Positions 5,888-13,029 of a stretch of 15,125 bases of DNA are shown here, piece by piece. Both the position numbers and the translations under genes were made by a program. Position 1 is the first letter of the stretch. Each line of letters opens with the position of its first letter. The notes under the pieces were generated by a model, which was not told the DNA's origin, did not search any database, and worked only from the letters and a program-made list of their open reading frames with translations. Source of the stretch: Candidatus Limnocylindria bacterium (GTDB lineage: Bacteria > Chloroflexota > Limnocylindria > QHBO01); assembly GCA_030146365.1 (NCBI GenBank), contig JASLBU010000050.1:1-15125 (forward strand), written 5' to 3'.

Positions 5888-7899
5888 CCTTCGACTTCGA
5901 TGCCTACCTTCGACTCCCGCGGCTGTCGGGGCTGCGGGTCTCGCCGGACGGGAAGCGGCTCATCGTGGCCGTCGGCCGGCCGTCGCCGGACGGCACGAAG
6001 ATGCACACGTCGCTGTGGGAGCTGGACACGTCCGGCGACGACCGGCCCCGGCGCCTCACGCGGTCGGCGCCCGGCGAGAGTGCCGCGACCTTCACCCGGG
6101 ACGGCGGCGTCCTGTTCGCGTCGTCCCGCCCCGATCCCGACCGCGGCCCGGACGACGAGGAGGAGGAGACGAGCGGACTCTGGTGGCTGCCCGCGCAGGG
6201 CGGTGAGGCGAGGGCTCTGGTCCGGCCGTCGGGCGGAGTGGACGCGGTGGTCGCCGCGCGCGAGGCGGATGTGCTCGTCTACGCTGCATCGGTCTTCCCC
6301 GGGTCCGACATGACCACGGACCGTGAGCGGCACTCGGCACGCAAGAAGGCCAAGGTCGAGGCGCTCCTGTTCGAGAGCTACCCTATCGCGCACTGGGACG
6401 CGTTCCACGGCCCGCGGGAGCGACACCTGTTTGCCGCGCCGATGCCCGCGGGCGAGGACCGCATCGGCGATCCGGTGGATCTGACCCCCAGTGCCGGCTC
6501 CTCCCTGGTCGAGGAGACGTTCGACGTCACGCCGGACGGCCGGACGGTGGTGACGGGCTTCGTGCGGGCCGACGACCGCGGCCGCACCGACGCGGGGCTC
6601 GTGGCGATCGACCGCGCCACCGGCACCCCGCGAGACCTCACGCCCGACGACGCCTGGTATTCGGCGCCGGCCATCTCCCCGGACGGCCGCTGGGTCGCCT
6701 GCAACCGACACGAGAAGGACGTGCCTGAGCGGGTGGGTGACGAGACGCTGTGGCTCATCGATCTGGAGAGCGGCGACGGTCGCGACCTGACGCCTGAGCT
6801 CGACCTCTGGTCGCAGCATCCGACCTGGGCGCCGGATGGCTCCGCCATCTACTTCACGACGGACCTGCGCGGCGCGGGCGCCGTGCACCGGCACGATCTG
6901 GAGTCGGGTGAGACGCGGGTGGTTGCCGCCGACGGCACCTTCAGCGACATTGCCGTCGCGCCGGACGGCCGGGTGTTCGCCCTGCGCGCGTCGTACGCCG
7001 AGCCGCCGCACCCGGTGCTGCTGGCCGCCGAGCCCGGGCGCCCGTCGCGTCGCCTGCGCTCGTTTCCGGAGCTCGATGCGGACTCCCTGGCCTCTCTGCC
7101 CGGACGCGTCGAACGAATCTCGACCACCGCCGCGGACGGCGTCGAGATCGGCTCCTGGCTCGTCACGCCGCGCGACGTCTCCGCCGACGCGCCGGCGCCG
7201 CTGGTGGTGTTCGTCCACGGCGGCCCGGTCGGCAGCTGGAACACTTGGAGCTGGCGATGGAACCCGCAGCTGATCGCCGCTCGCGGCTATGCCGTGCTGC
7301 TGCCGGACCCGGCGATCTCGACCGGCTATGGCCACGCGTTCGTCCAGCGCGGCTGGGGGCGCTGGGGTGCCGAGCCATACACCGACGTGATGGCGGCGGT
7401 TGACGCGGCCATCGAGCGACCGGAGCTCGACGCCGAGCGCACGGCGCTGATGGGCGGCTCGTTCGGCGGCTACATGGCGAACTGGGTGGCGGGCTCCACG
7501 GATCGGTTCCGGGCGATCGTGACGCACGCGTCGCTATGGGAGCTGCGCGGCTTCCACGGCACGACCGACTACGGCCCCGACTGGGAGCGCGAGTTCGGCG
7601 ACCCCTACACCGATGCCTCCCGCTACGAACAGTGGTCGCCCAGCCGGCTGCTGGCGAACATTCGTACGCCGATGCTGGTCATCCATGGGGAACGCGATCT
7701 GCGGGTGCCGATCAGCGAGGCGCTTCGACTGTGGACGGACCTCCGCCGGCATGGCGTGCCGGCACGGTTCCTCTACTTCCCGGACGAGAATCACTGGGTG
7801 CTCAAGCCGCAGAACGCGCGGCTCTGGTACGAGACAGTGGGCGCGTTCCTGGACGAGCACCTCCGCGGCCGGCCCTTCGAACGGCCCGCGCTGCTCTGA
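5878..7899 (+). CDS. S9 family peptidase (prolyl oligopeptidase / acylaminoacyl-peptidase type)
   Basis: A 673-residue serine peptidase with the two-part layout of family S9. Residues about 1-410 form a β-propeller with repeated SPDG-type turns (VSPDGKRL at 21-28, VTPDGRTV at 217-224, ISPDGRWV at 266-273, WAPDGSAIYF at 317-326, VAPDGRVF at 360-367). An α/β-hydrolase domain follows at about 420-665. The oxyanion-side motif VFVHGGP is at 444-450. The nucleophile is S528 in MGGSFGGYMANW, the acid D607 in IHGERDLRVP, and the base H639 in PDENHWVLKP, so the triad is complete. No signal peptide is visible, so it is probably cytoplasmic, cleaving short peptides or N-acylated residues. The ATG at 5878 follows a TAGGAT box by 6 nt, and the conserved N-terminus FDAYLRLPRLSGLRVSPDG starts almost at once. 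It is divergent from the mutase. Confidence 0.95.
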   Translation: MTDAFDFDAYLRLPRLSGLRVSPDGKRLIVAVGRPSPDGTKMHTSLWELDTSGDDRPRRLTRSAPGESAATFTRDGGVLFASSRPDPDRGPDDEEEETSGLWWLPAQGGEARALVRPSGGVDAVVAAREADVLVYAASVFPGSDMTTDRERHSARKKAKVEALLFESYPIAHWDAFHGPRERHLFAAPMPAGEDRIGDPVDLTPSAGSSLVEETFDVTPDGRTVVTGFVRADDRGRTDAGLVAIDRATGTPRDLTPDDAWYSAPAISPDGRWVACNRHEKDVPERVGDETLWLIDLESGDGRDLTPELDLWSQHPTWAPDGSAIYFTTDLRGAGAVHRHDLESGETRVVAADGTFSDIAVAPDGRVFALRASYAEPPHPVLLAAEPGRPSRRLRSFPELDADSLASLPGRVERISTTAADGVEIGSWLVTPRDVSADAPAPLVVFVHGGPVGSWNTWSWRWNPQLIAARGYAVLLPDPAISTGYGHAFVQRGWGRWGAEPYTDVMAAVDAAIERPELDAERTALMGGSFGGYMANWVAGSTDRFRAIVTHASLWELRGFHGTTDYGPDWEREFGDPYTDASRYEQWSPSRLLANIRTPMLVIHGERDLRVPISEALRLWTDLRRHGVPARFLYFPDENHWVLKPQNARLWYETVGAFLDEHLRGRPFERPALL

Positions 7900-7950
7900 C
7901 CACGCGGGCGGCCCGAGCCGCACGGCACGCCGAGTGCAATGAGGCCCGGC

Positions 7951-8052
7951 ATGTTTGCTTTGATTCGACGCTTCGTGATCGGTTGGGTGCTCGTGCGGCT
8001 GTTCCGCAAGGTCACGGCCGGTCGCACCGCAACCCCCCGACGGCCTCGCTAG
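7951..8052 (+). CDS. Candidate small membrane peptide (33 aa; 37 aa if starting at 7939)
   Basis: A short open frame in the 180-nt gap between the peptidase stop and the convergent desaturase. From 7951 it reads MFALIRRFVIGWVLVRLF and then a very basic tail ending TPRRPR. Residues 2-18 could be one short amphipathic or membrane helix with positive-inside flanks. A TGAGG at 7940-7944, 6 nt upstream of the 7951 ATG, could serve as ribosome binding site; an earlier in-frame ATG at 7939 has none. The pattern of hydrophobic core plus basic tail is typical of real small membrane proteins, and codon third positions are less uniformly G/C than in nearby shadow frames. At this size chance cannot be excluded. 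Function unknown. Confidence 0.35.
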   Translation: MFALIRRFVIGWVLVRLFRKVTAGRTATPRRPR

Positions 8053-8066
8053 CCGGCGCCTCTCCT

Positions 8067-8093
8067 CCGCCCGCGTCCGTCAGGCGCGGGCGG
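8067..8093. terminator. GC-only hairpin at desaturase 3' end (convergent junction)
   Basis: Perfect 9-bp arms CCGCCCGCG and CGCGGGCGG with a 9-nt loop. The loop contains the desaturase stop codon (8080-8082, minus), so the stem straddles the end of that gene and faces the convergent plus-strand genes. No U-tract follows on either strand. It could act as a bidirectional 3' structure. Confidence 0.35.
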
Positions 8094-9021
8094 CCTCACG
8101 CTCGAGGCTGAGCGCTCGCTTGGCCTCGAACCGCCTCGCCTGCGCCTCGAGCTGATCGAGGAAGGTCTTCAGCTCCGCTCGCCGCGCCTCCGCCGAGGCG
8201 TCCAGGTTCTCGGCCTCGAACACGCCCCAGTGGCGCAGCAGCGGCCAGACCACCTCGTCGTGGTGGACGCGAAGGTCGTAGATGCCCGCCTTGGCCATCT
8301 GTGCCGCCTTGCGCGTGAAGTTCACCATGCCGGCGCCCGGCATCTGGAAGGCGGTCACCTCGTCCGCGATGGCGTGCACGGCCGCCGAGGGATCCACTTT
8401 CATCGCCTCCGACAGCATGTCGCGGTAGAAGACCATGTGCAGGTTCTCGTCTGCCGCGATGCGGGTCATGATCTTGTCCGCGACCGGGTCGGTTGAGTAG
8501 CGCCCGGTGTTGCGATGGCTGATGCGGGTGGCAAGCTCCTGGAAGGCGACGTACGCGAGCCCTCGCAGCACATTTCCGCCGTCATCGTGGTCGTAGGCGG
8601 TCTGGAGCTGATTCATCCGTCCGCGCTCCAGCGCGTATGGGTCGATGTTGCGCGTGACGACGAGGTAGTCGCGCAGGACGATGGCGTGCCGGCCCTCCTC
8701 CGCGGTCCATCGGTTGACCCAGTTGATCCATGCGCCGTCGCCCTTGCCGAACATGCGGTGGATCTCGCGGTGGTAGCTCGGGAGGTTGTCCTCGGTGAGC
8801 AGGTTCACCTCGAAGGCGATCTGCGCGACGCCGCTGATTCGCGGCTGGTCCGGCGTCCAGGGGTCCTTGTCGAAGTCCCGGCCCATCGAGTAGGGGATGT
8901 AGTCGTGCGGGAACCACTCCTTCGCCATGCCGAGATGGCGGTTCATGAGCCGTTCAGCCGCGGGCTCCAGCTCGGTAAGGAGGTCGCGCGCCGGGGTGAA
9001 GATCGGGGTCAGCTGCGTCAT
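8080..9021 (-). CDS. Acyl-[acyl-carrier-protein] desaturase, diiron (DesA type)
   Basis: A 313-residue soluble diiron enzyme that introduces a double bond into ACP-bound fatty acyl chains using O2 and ferredoxin, of the kind found in plants and mycobacteria. All six iron ligands of the castor enzyme are present: E77 in LTEDNLPSYH, E109 and H112 in TAEEGRH, E162 in FQELATRISHRNTGRY, and E192 and H195 in ADENLHMVFYRD. The N-terminal segment LLTELEPAAERLMNRHLGMA, followed by KEWFPHDY, is also family-typical. Start 9021 is chosen because it has GGAG 6 nt upstream and gives the normal family N-terminus; an ATG at 9099 adds 26 unconserved residues that would encode across a palindrome. A perfect 12-bp AT-rich palindrome lies 59 nt upstream of the start. 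It would tune membrane unsaturation. The electron donor is not encoded nearby. Confidence 0.94.
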   Translation of the reverse strand: MTQLTPIFTPARDLLTELEPAAERLMNRHLGMAKEWFPHDYIPYSMGRDFDKDPWTPDQPRISGVAQIAFEVNLLTEDNLPSYHREIHRMFGKGDGAWINWVNRWTAEEGRHAIVLRDYLVVTRNIDPYALERGRMNQLQTAYDHDDGGNVLRGLAYVAFQELATRISHRNTGRYSTDPVADKIMTRIAADENLHMVFYRDMLSEAMKVDPSAAVHAIADEVTAFQMPGAGMVNFTRKAAQMAKAGIYDLRVHHDEVVWPLLRHWGVFEAENLDASAEARRAELKTFLDQLEAQARRFEAKRALSLEREAARA

Positions 9022-9080
9022 CGGGTGCTCCACGGTCGGTCGAGAGAAAGGCGCACCACTGCTTCCAGGACGCGCGGGTT

Positions 9081-9092
9081 CAATTCGAATTG
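9081..9092. promoter_or_regulatory. Perfect palindrome CAATTCGAATTG upstream of desaturase (candidate operator)
   Basis: A 12-bp perfect palindrome with 8 of 12 A/T bases in otherwise GC-rich DNA, 59 nt before the desaturase ATG. A TAATGC box lies just behind it (minus strand, roughly 9105-9110), so the palindrome sits where an operator would be, downstream of or overlapping the transcription start. No regulator gene is adjacent. Confidence 0.45.
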
Positions 9093-9134
9093 CCTCCATC
9101 CTCGCATTATTCGGGCCACGTCACCGGCGTTCGA

Positions 9135-9548
9135 TCAGGCGCGGCGCTCATCGTGGCCGCGGATCCCGCGCTCCTCGAGTGACCGCCTGAGACCGTCGAG
9201 GTCCTCCACGGTGACGGTCAATGACTCCACGCGTCCGCCGCGAACCCAGCCACGCTCGACCCAGGATCGGAAGCAGAGGCAGAGGCCGCCGCGCGCGCTG
9301 GTGCCGAAGGTGAAGCCATGATCCGCCAACGACCCCCTCGGTCCGATCGCCTTCCACCAGTGGTACGGCCCGGTGATCCGGTACTCCGTCACGTTGTCGA
9401 GGGACGTCTCAAGCCGCAGCCGACCGAAGGCCGCGACGAGCATCCCGTCGGCCCGAAGCTCGACCTGTGCCGCACCGGGCCGAACGCCGGCGAGCCGCAG
9501 AAGCCACCGCCACGGGGCGTCACGGCGGAGAGGGAATGAGTGCGTCAC
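9135..9548 (-). CDS. Conserved protein of unknown function
   Basis: A 137-residue protein read from a GTG at 9548, the only plausible start between the upstream dehydrogenase stop (9587) and the conserved region. It begins VTHSFPLRRDAPWRWLLRLAG. The body alternates β-like stretches: VELRADGMLVAAFGRLRLET at 29-48, then YRITGPYHWWKAIGPRGSLA at 56-75, then GFTFGTSARGGLCLCF at 78-93, and a final SLTVTVEDLDGLRRSL at 109-124. I recognise this style (FPLR near the N-terminus, a DGxLxAxFGRxR strand, GPYxWWxxIG, LTVTVED near the end) from unnamed actinobacterial proteins, but no function is known to me. There is no signal peptide or membrane helix. It lies 38 nt downstream of the dehydrogenase gene on the same strand, so the two may share a transcript. 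TACCAT at 9553-9558 is only 4 nt from the GTG, which is close for a leaderless promoter. Confidence 0.75.
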   Translation of the reverse strand: MTHSFPLRRDAPWRWLLRLAGVRPGAAQVELRADGMLVAAFGRLRLETSLDNVTEYRITGPYHWWKAIGPRGSLADHGFTFGTSARGGLCLCFRSWVERGWVRGGRVESLTVTVEDLDGLRRSLEERGIRGHDERRA

Positions 9549-9586
9549 CCCGATGGTACGAGTCAGCGGCCCGGCCGGCTCACTCG

Positions 9587-10852
9587 TCAGGGGTACAGCC
9601 CGCGCAGAGAGGTCGCATCGGCGACGCGCGCGACCGCGACCATCATGGCCGCGGCACGCAGATCGACCCGCTCGGCCGCGGCCATGGCCTGGATGCCCCC
9701 CATCGCGACGTCCATGATGCGGTCGAGCTCCGCCATCACCTGGGGCTCGGCCCACGCGAAGGCCTGCATGTCCTGCACCCACTCGAAGTAGCCCAGCACG
9801 ATGCCGCCGGCCGCGCAGATGATGTCGGGCACGACGACGACCCCGGCGTCCGCCAGGATCGCGTCCGCGGACGAGGTCGTGGCACCTGCGGCCACTTCCG
9901 CCACGATCCGGGCACGAACCTGCGGGGCGTTGGCGGCTGTGATCTCGTCCTGCAGGCCGGCCGCGGCCAGGACCTCGCACTCCATTGCGAGCAGGTCCGC
10001 CTTGGACACCGGCTCCGTGTCCGGCATCCCGCGCACCTCATCGCGCTCGCGCATCCAGCGGATGGCCGATGAGACGTTGATGCCCTTCAGGTTCCGCACC
10101 GCGTCTCGGTCGTCCGCGATGCCGATGATCGTTGCCCCGATGGCGTCCAGCTCCCCGGCGAGCGTCATGCCGACCCGGCCGAAGCCCTGGATGGCGACGC
10201 GCGCCTCGTCCAGCGCGACCCCGGCGTCGCGCGCAGCGGCGGAGATGCATCGGAATGCCCCTCGGGCGGTGGCGCTGCGACGGCCGTGAGTGCCGCCGAT
10301 CTCCATCGGCTTGCCGATGACCGAGGCGGCCACCGTGTGTCCCCGATGCATCGACACCGTGTCCATCATCCACGCCATCGTCTGGGAGCCGGTGTTGACG
10401 TCCGGCGAAGGGATGTCGCGCTCCGACCCGAGCAGGATGCCGATCTCGGTCGTGTAGCGCCGGGTCAGCCCCTGGCGTTCGAGCGTCGACAGCCGCCGCG
10501 GGTTCACACGAACGCCGCCCGCGGCGCCGCCGAACGGGATCTGCACCAGGGCCGCCTTCCACGTGTTGAGCATCGCAAGGGCGCGCACTTCGTCCAGGTC
10601 CAGCGCGGGCACGTAGCGGATGCCGCCGCTCGCCGGGCCGCGATTGACGTTGTGGTGGACGCGATACCCGGTGTACACGGTGACGCTGCCGTCATCGTGC
10701 GTGACCGGGAAGTTCACCGTCAGCTCCCGCTTCGGCATGCGAAGCACCCGGTGCATCGCGGTGTCCAGGCGGAGCCGTTCGGCCGCCTCGTCCAGCTCGC
10801 GCTGGGCGTCGGCCCAGATCCCGTTGGTCCCCGTGGCCGGTGGCTTCCGCAT
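9587..10852 (-). CDS. Glu/Leu/Phe/Val dehydrogenase-family protein with altered active site
   Basis: A 421-residue protein with the full length and two-domain order of hexameric glutamate dehydrogenases. The substrate domain carries RGPASGGIRYVP at 71-82, MLNTWKAALVQIPFGGAAGG at 94-113 and IPSPDVNTG at 147-155. The nucleotide domain carries the Rossmann loop IQGFGRVG at 221-228, and PDIICAAGGIVLGYFEWVQ at 342-360 follows. Against Clostridium symbiosum GDH, the lysine equivalent to K113 (K99) and the aspartate D165 (D151) are kept. K89, which holds the side-chain carboxylate, is S75; catalytic K125 (GGAKGG) is A111; N373 is A347; and S380 is G354. It should therefore not be a normal glutamate dehydrogenase. 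It may use another substrate or mechanism, or be non-catalytic. The ATG at 10852 follows a TAGGCT box by 6 nt. It is divergent from the phosphotriesterase-family gene. Confidence 0.88.
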   Translation of the reverse strand: MRKPPATGTNGIWADAQRELDEAAERLRLDTAMHRVLRMPKRELTVNFPVTHDDGSVTVYTGYRVHHNVNRGPASGGIRYVPALDLDEVRALAMLNTWKAALVQIPFGGAAGGVRVNPRRLSTLERQGLTRRYTTEIGILLGSERDIPSPDVNTGSQTMAWMMDTVSMHRGHTVAASVIGKPMEIGGTHGRRSATARGAFRCISAAARDAGVALDEARVAIQGFGRVGMTLAGELDAIGATIIGIADDRDAVRNLKGINVSSAIRWMRERDEVRGMPDTEPVSKADLLAMECEVLAAAGLQDEITAANAPQVRARIVAEVAAGATTSSADAILADAGVVVVPDIICAAGGIVLGYFEWVQDMQAFAWAEPQVMAELDRIMDVAMGGIQAMAAAERVDLRAAAMMVAVARVADATSLRGLYP

Positions 10853-10858
10853 GGCCCT

Positions 10859-10864
10859 AGCCTA
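10859..10864 (-). promoter_or_regulatory. Putative -10 box TAGGCT for leaderless dehydrogenase start
   Basis: TAGGCT on the minus strand is 6 nt before the ATG at 10852, with no Shine-Dalgarno. The spacing equals that of the peptidase gene at 5878. No consistent -35 is seen. Confidence 0.4.
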
Positions 10865-10978
10865 GTCCTCGGCGCAAGGCGCGCGCCGTGGTCCGTGCGG
10901 TCAGGGGGCGTGGCAGGATACGTGCGCATCCACGCAGCGACGCGCCGGGGCCAGCGAAATCGCCTTGCCGGCGCCAGC

Positions 10979-10984
10979 AGGAGG
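10979..10984 (+). promoter_or_regulatory. Shine-Dalgarno AGGAGG deciding the 10992 start
   Basis: AGGAGG ends 7 nt before the ATG at 10992. An in-frame ATG at 10965 has no such site and would place this motif inside coding sequence, so 10992 is preferred. Confidence 0.75.
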
Positions 10985-10991
10985 AACGCCG

Positions 10992-11930
10992 ATGGCGCCT
11001 CGCGTCATGACGGTCTCGGGACCGATTCCACCCGATCGGCTCGGGTTCACGCTGCCGCACGAGCACACCGCGATCGCCCTCTGGCACGTCGAGAAGCGCT
11101 GGGACTACTGGGAGCTCAGCGCGGATGACGACCTCATCACCGAGGAGCTGAAGGACTTCCGCCGGCGGGGCGGCGGCACGCTCGTCGAGCTCACCCTGGA
11201 CGGCGTTGGCCGCGACCCGGTGCGCCTGCGGCGGCTGTCGATCGCCACCGGGCTCAACATCGTGATGGGCACCGGCTGGTATCGCGGAGCCCACTACCCC
11301 GCGGAGGCACTCGTCGACCGGCGCAGCGTGGACGAGCTGGCCGCGCGGATCGTCAGGGAACTCGAGGACGGCGTCGAGGGCTCCGGTATCCGTCCGGGGA
11401 TCATCGGTGAGATCGGGACCGACAAGCCATGGGTGAGCGCAGCGGAGGAGCGTGTCCACCGTGCCGCGGCCCGCGCCGCCGTGGCGACCGGCATGGCGAT
11501 CACCACCCACGGCGTGCAGTCCGCGGTGGGCCTCGCGCAGCTGCGCATCTTCACCGAGGAAGGGCTGGATCCGGCTCGAGTCGTCATCGGCCACGCGGAC
11601 TCCCACCATGACATGGACTTCTACCTCGAGGTGCTGGCCACCGGGGCGAACCTGCAGTTCGACTTCCTCGGCCATCGATTCGGCATCGAGGAGGCGCTCG
11701 AACCCCGGCTGGTCGAGACGATCGTGGAGCTGTTGGAGCGGGGCTTCGCCCCCCAGCTGCTCCTCTCCCAGGACGTGTGCCACAACCGACAGCTGAAGGC
11801 GAACGGCGGCTACGGGTACGTCTACCTTCAGCAGCACTTCCTGCCGACCCTTCGCACCGCGGCGGTGGGGGAGGGTGAGATCCGGCAGATGACGGTCGAC
11901 AACCCGGCCCGCATCCTCACGATCCCGTAG
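10992..11930 (+). CDS. Phosphotriesterase-family metal-dependent hydrolase
   Basis: A 312-residue amidohydrolase-superfamily enzyme of the phosphotriesterase (PTE) family, which includes lactonases, carboxylesterases and phosphotriesterase homology proteins. The binuclear metal site is complete: H23 and H25 in GFTLPHEH, bridging residue E140 in IIGEIGTD, H173 in TTHG, H201 in VIGHAD, and D261 in LLLSQDVCHN. A Glu rather than a carboxylated Lys at the bridge is the pattern of the E. coli PHP-type branch, so activity on organophosphates should not be assumed. A lactone or ester substrate is more likely by family knowledge, but is not shown. There is no signal peptide. The start at 10992 follows a good AGGAGG. 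The next gene begins 7 nt after the stop, so they form a two-gene operon; the function of one may bear on the other. Confidence 0.92.
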   Translation: MAPRVMTVSGPIPPDRLGFTLPHEHTAIALWHVEKRWDYWELSADDDLITEELKDFRRRGGGTLVELTLDGVGRDPVRLRRLSIATGLNIVMGTGWYRGAHYPAEALVDRRSVDELAARIVRELEDGVEGSGIRPGIIGEIGTDKPWVSAAEERVHRAAARAAVATGMAITTHGVQSAVGLAQLRIFTEEGLDPARVVIGHADSHHDMDFYLEVLATGANLQFDFLGHRFGIEEALEPRLVETIVELLERGFAPQLLLSQDVCHNRQLKANGGYGYVYLQQHFLPTLRTAAVGEGEIRQMTVDNPARILTIP

Positions 11931-11937
11931 CGCCCGA

Positions 11938-12969
11938 GTGGCCGAGCCCCGCGACCCCGTCGCCGACCTGAAGCGAATCGCCTTTCTGCTCGAGGCGCTG
12001 CAGGAGCCGGGCTTTCGCGTCAGGGCCTTCCGCAGCGCGGCTGCTGCCCTCGCCGACCTGCCGTCCGACGAGATCGCGGATCGCGCCGCAACCGGCCGGC
12101 TACGAGAGCTGACGGGCGTCGGCGAGGTCACCGAGCGCACTATCCTTGAAAGCCTCCGCGGCGAGCCGCCGGTGTACCTGCGACGCCTGGAGGCGACGGA
12201 AGCCAAGCCGCAGGCGCAGGGGGCTGCCGAGCTGCGCGAGTCGCTCCGGGGCGACCTGCACGCCCACACCGAGGCCTCCGACGGCCACTTCACCATCGCC
12301 GAGATGGCCGCGGCCGCCAGGGAGCTCGGACACGAGTACCTCGCCATCACCGATCACTCGCCGCGCCTCACGATCGCGAACGGGCTGTCGACCGAGCGGC
12401 TGCTGCGCCAGCTCGAGGACATCGAGCGCATGAACCGCGAGCTGGCGCCGTTCCGCCTGCTGACGGGCATCGAGGTCGACATCAACGAGGACGGGTCGCT
12501 CGACCAGTCGGAAGAGGTGCTCGCACGGCTGGATGTCGTCGTGGGGAGCAGCCATTCCGCGCTGCGGATGGCGTCGGCGGAGATGACGCGCCGCATGGTC
12601 ACGGCGCTCGCGAACCCACACCTCGACGTCCTGGGCCACTGCACCGGCCGCATGAAGCGCAGGCGCGGCAACCGCCCCGAGTCGGAGTTCGACGCGGACA
12701 TCGTGTTCGCGGCTGCCGCGCGCTTCGACAAGGCGATCGAGATCAACAGCCTGCCGGACCGCCTCGACCCGCCCAAGCGGCTCCTGCGGCTGGCAGTCGA
12801 GTCCGGCTGTCGCGTGTCGATCGACTCGGACGCCCACTACGTGGGGCAGCTCGCGTGGGTCCGTGTCGGCTGCGAGCGGGCGTTCCTGTGCGGCGTCACG
12901 CCGGAGCTGATCGTGAACGCGATGCCGGTCGAGGAGCTGCTGGACTGGACGGCATCGCACGGGGCGTGA
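11938..12969 (+). CDS. HhH-PHP protein (PolX-like, polymerase domain absent)
   Basis: A 343-residue protein read from a GTG at 11938, 7 nt after the phosphotriesterase-family stop. Residues about 8-85 resemble the helix-hairpin-helix N-terminal domain of family X DNA polymerases (VADLKRIAFLLEAL..FRVRAFRSAA, then LRELTGVGEVTERTILESL). Residues 103-340 are a PHP phosphoesterase domain with its metal ligands in order: H108 and H110 in GDLHAHTEASDG, H140 in ITDHSPRL, E179 in GIEVDINEDG, H206 in VGSSHS, H234 in LGHCTGR, and D298 and H300 in IDSDAHY. EINSLPDRLD at 268-277 is also as in PolX. The palm/nucleotidyltransferase domain that separates these parts in bacterial PolX is missing. PHP domains of PolX have 3'-5' exonuclease or phosphatase activity; either is possible here. 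No clear ribosome binding site is present, so translation may be coupled to the upstream gene. Confidence 0.9.
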   Translation: MAEPRDPVADLKRIAFLLEALQEPGFRVRAFRSAAAALADLPSDEIADRAATGRLRELTGVGEVTERTILESLRGEPPVYLRRLEATEAKPQAQGAAELRESLRGDLHAHTEASDGHFTIAEMAAAARELGHEYLAITDHSPRLTIANGLSTERLLRQLEDIERMNRELAPFRLLTGIEVDINEDGSLDQSEEVLARLDVVVGSSHSALRMASAEMTRRMVTALANPHLDVLGHCTGRMKRRRGNRPESEFDADIVFAAAARFDKAIEINSLPDRLDPPKRLLRLAVESGCRVSIDSDAHYVGQLAWVRVGCERAFLCGVTPELIVNAMPVEELLDWTASHGA

Positions 12970-13000
12970 GCTGGCGCGCGATCTGCATCGGTCAGCCGTG

Positions 13001-13020
13001 GGGCGCCTCCTGACGCGCCC
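13001..13020 (+). terminator. Weak hairpin between PHP and dodecin genes
   Basis: GGGCGC and GCGCCC arms of 6 bp with an 8-nt loop, 31 nt after the PHP stop. There is no T-run behind it, so termination is uncertain. Confidence 0.2.
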
Positions 13021-13029
13021 GCCCGCATT

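Noticed and set aside
2049..6206. A very long plus-strand open frame of 1385 codons.
   Set aside because: It lies antisense to the SpoIID, exonuclease and mutase genes, which have clear motifs, and enters the peptidase gene out of frame. The translation is Arg/Gly/Ala/His-rich with no recognisable domain. Long antisense frames are expected where third codon positions are nearly all G/C.
5806..7527. A 573-codon minus-strand open frame.
   Set aside because: It is antisense to the S9 peptidase, whose catalytic triad and propeller motifs are intact. The shadow frame is Arg-rich and featureless.
9549..9980. N-terminal extension of the unknown protein's frame into the dehydrogenase gene.
   Set aside because: It overlaps conserved dehydrogenase sequence on the same strand in another frame and is Gly/Arg-rich. 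The GTG at 9548 gives a sensible N-terminus.
10992..11930. Organophosphate-degrading phosphotriesterase.
   Set aside because: The bridging residue is Glu, as in the PHP-type branch, and family relatives are mostly lactonases or esterases. The sequence does not support a pesticide-degrading call.
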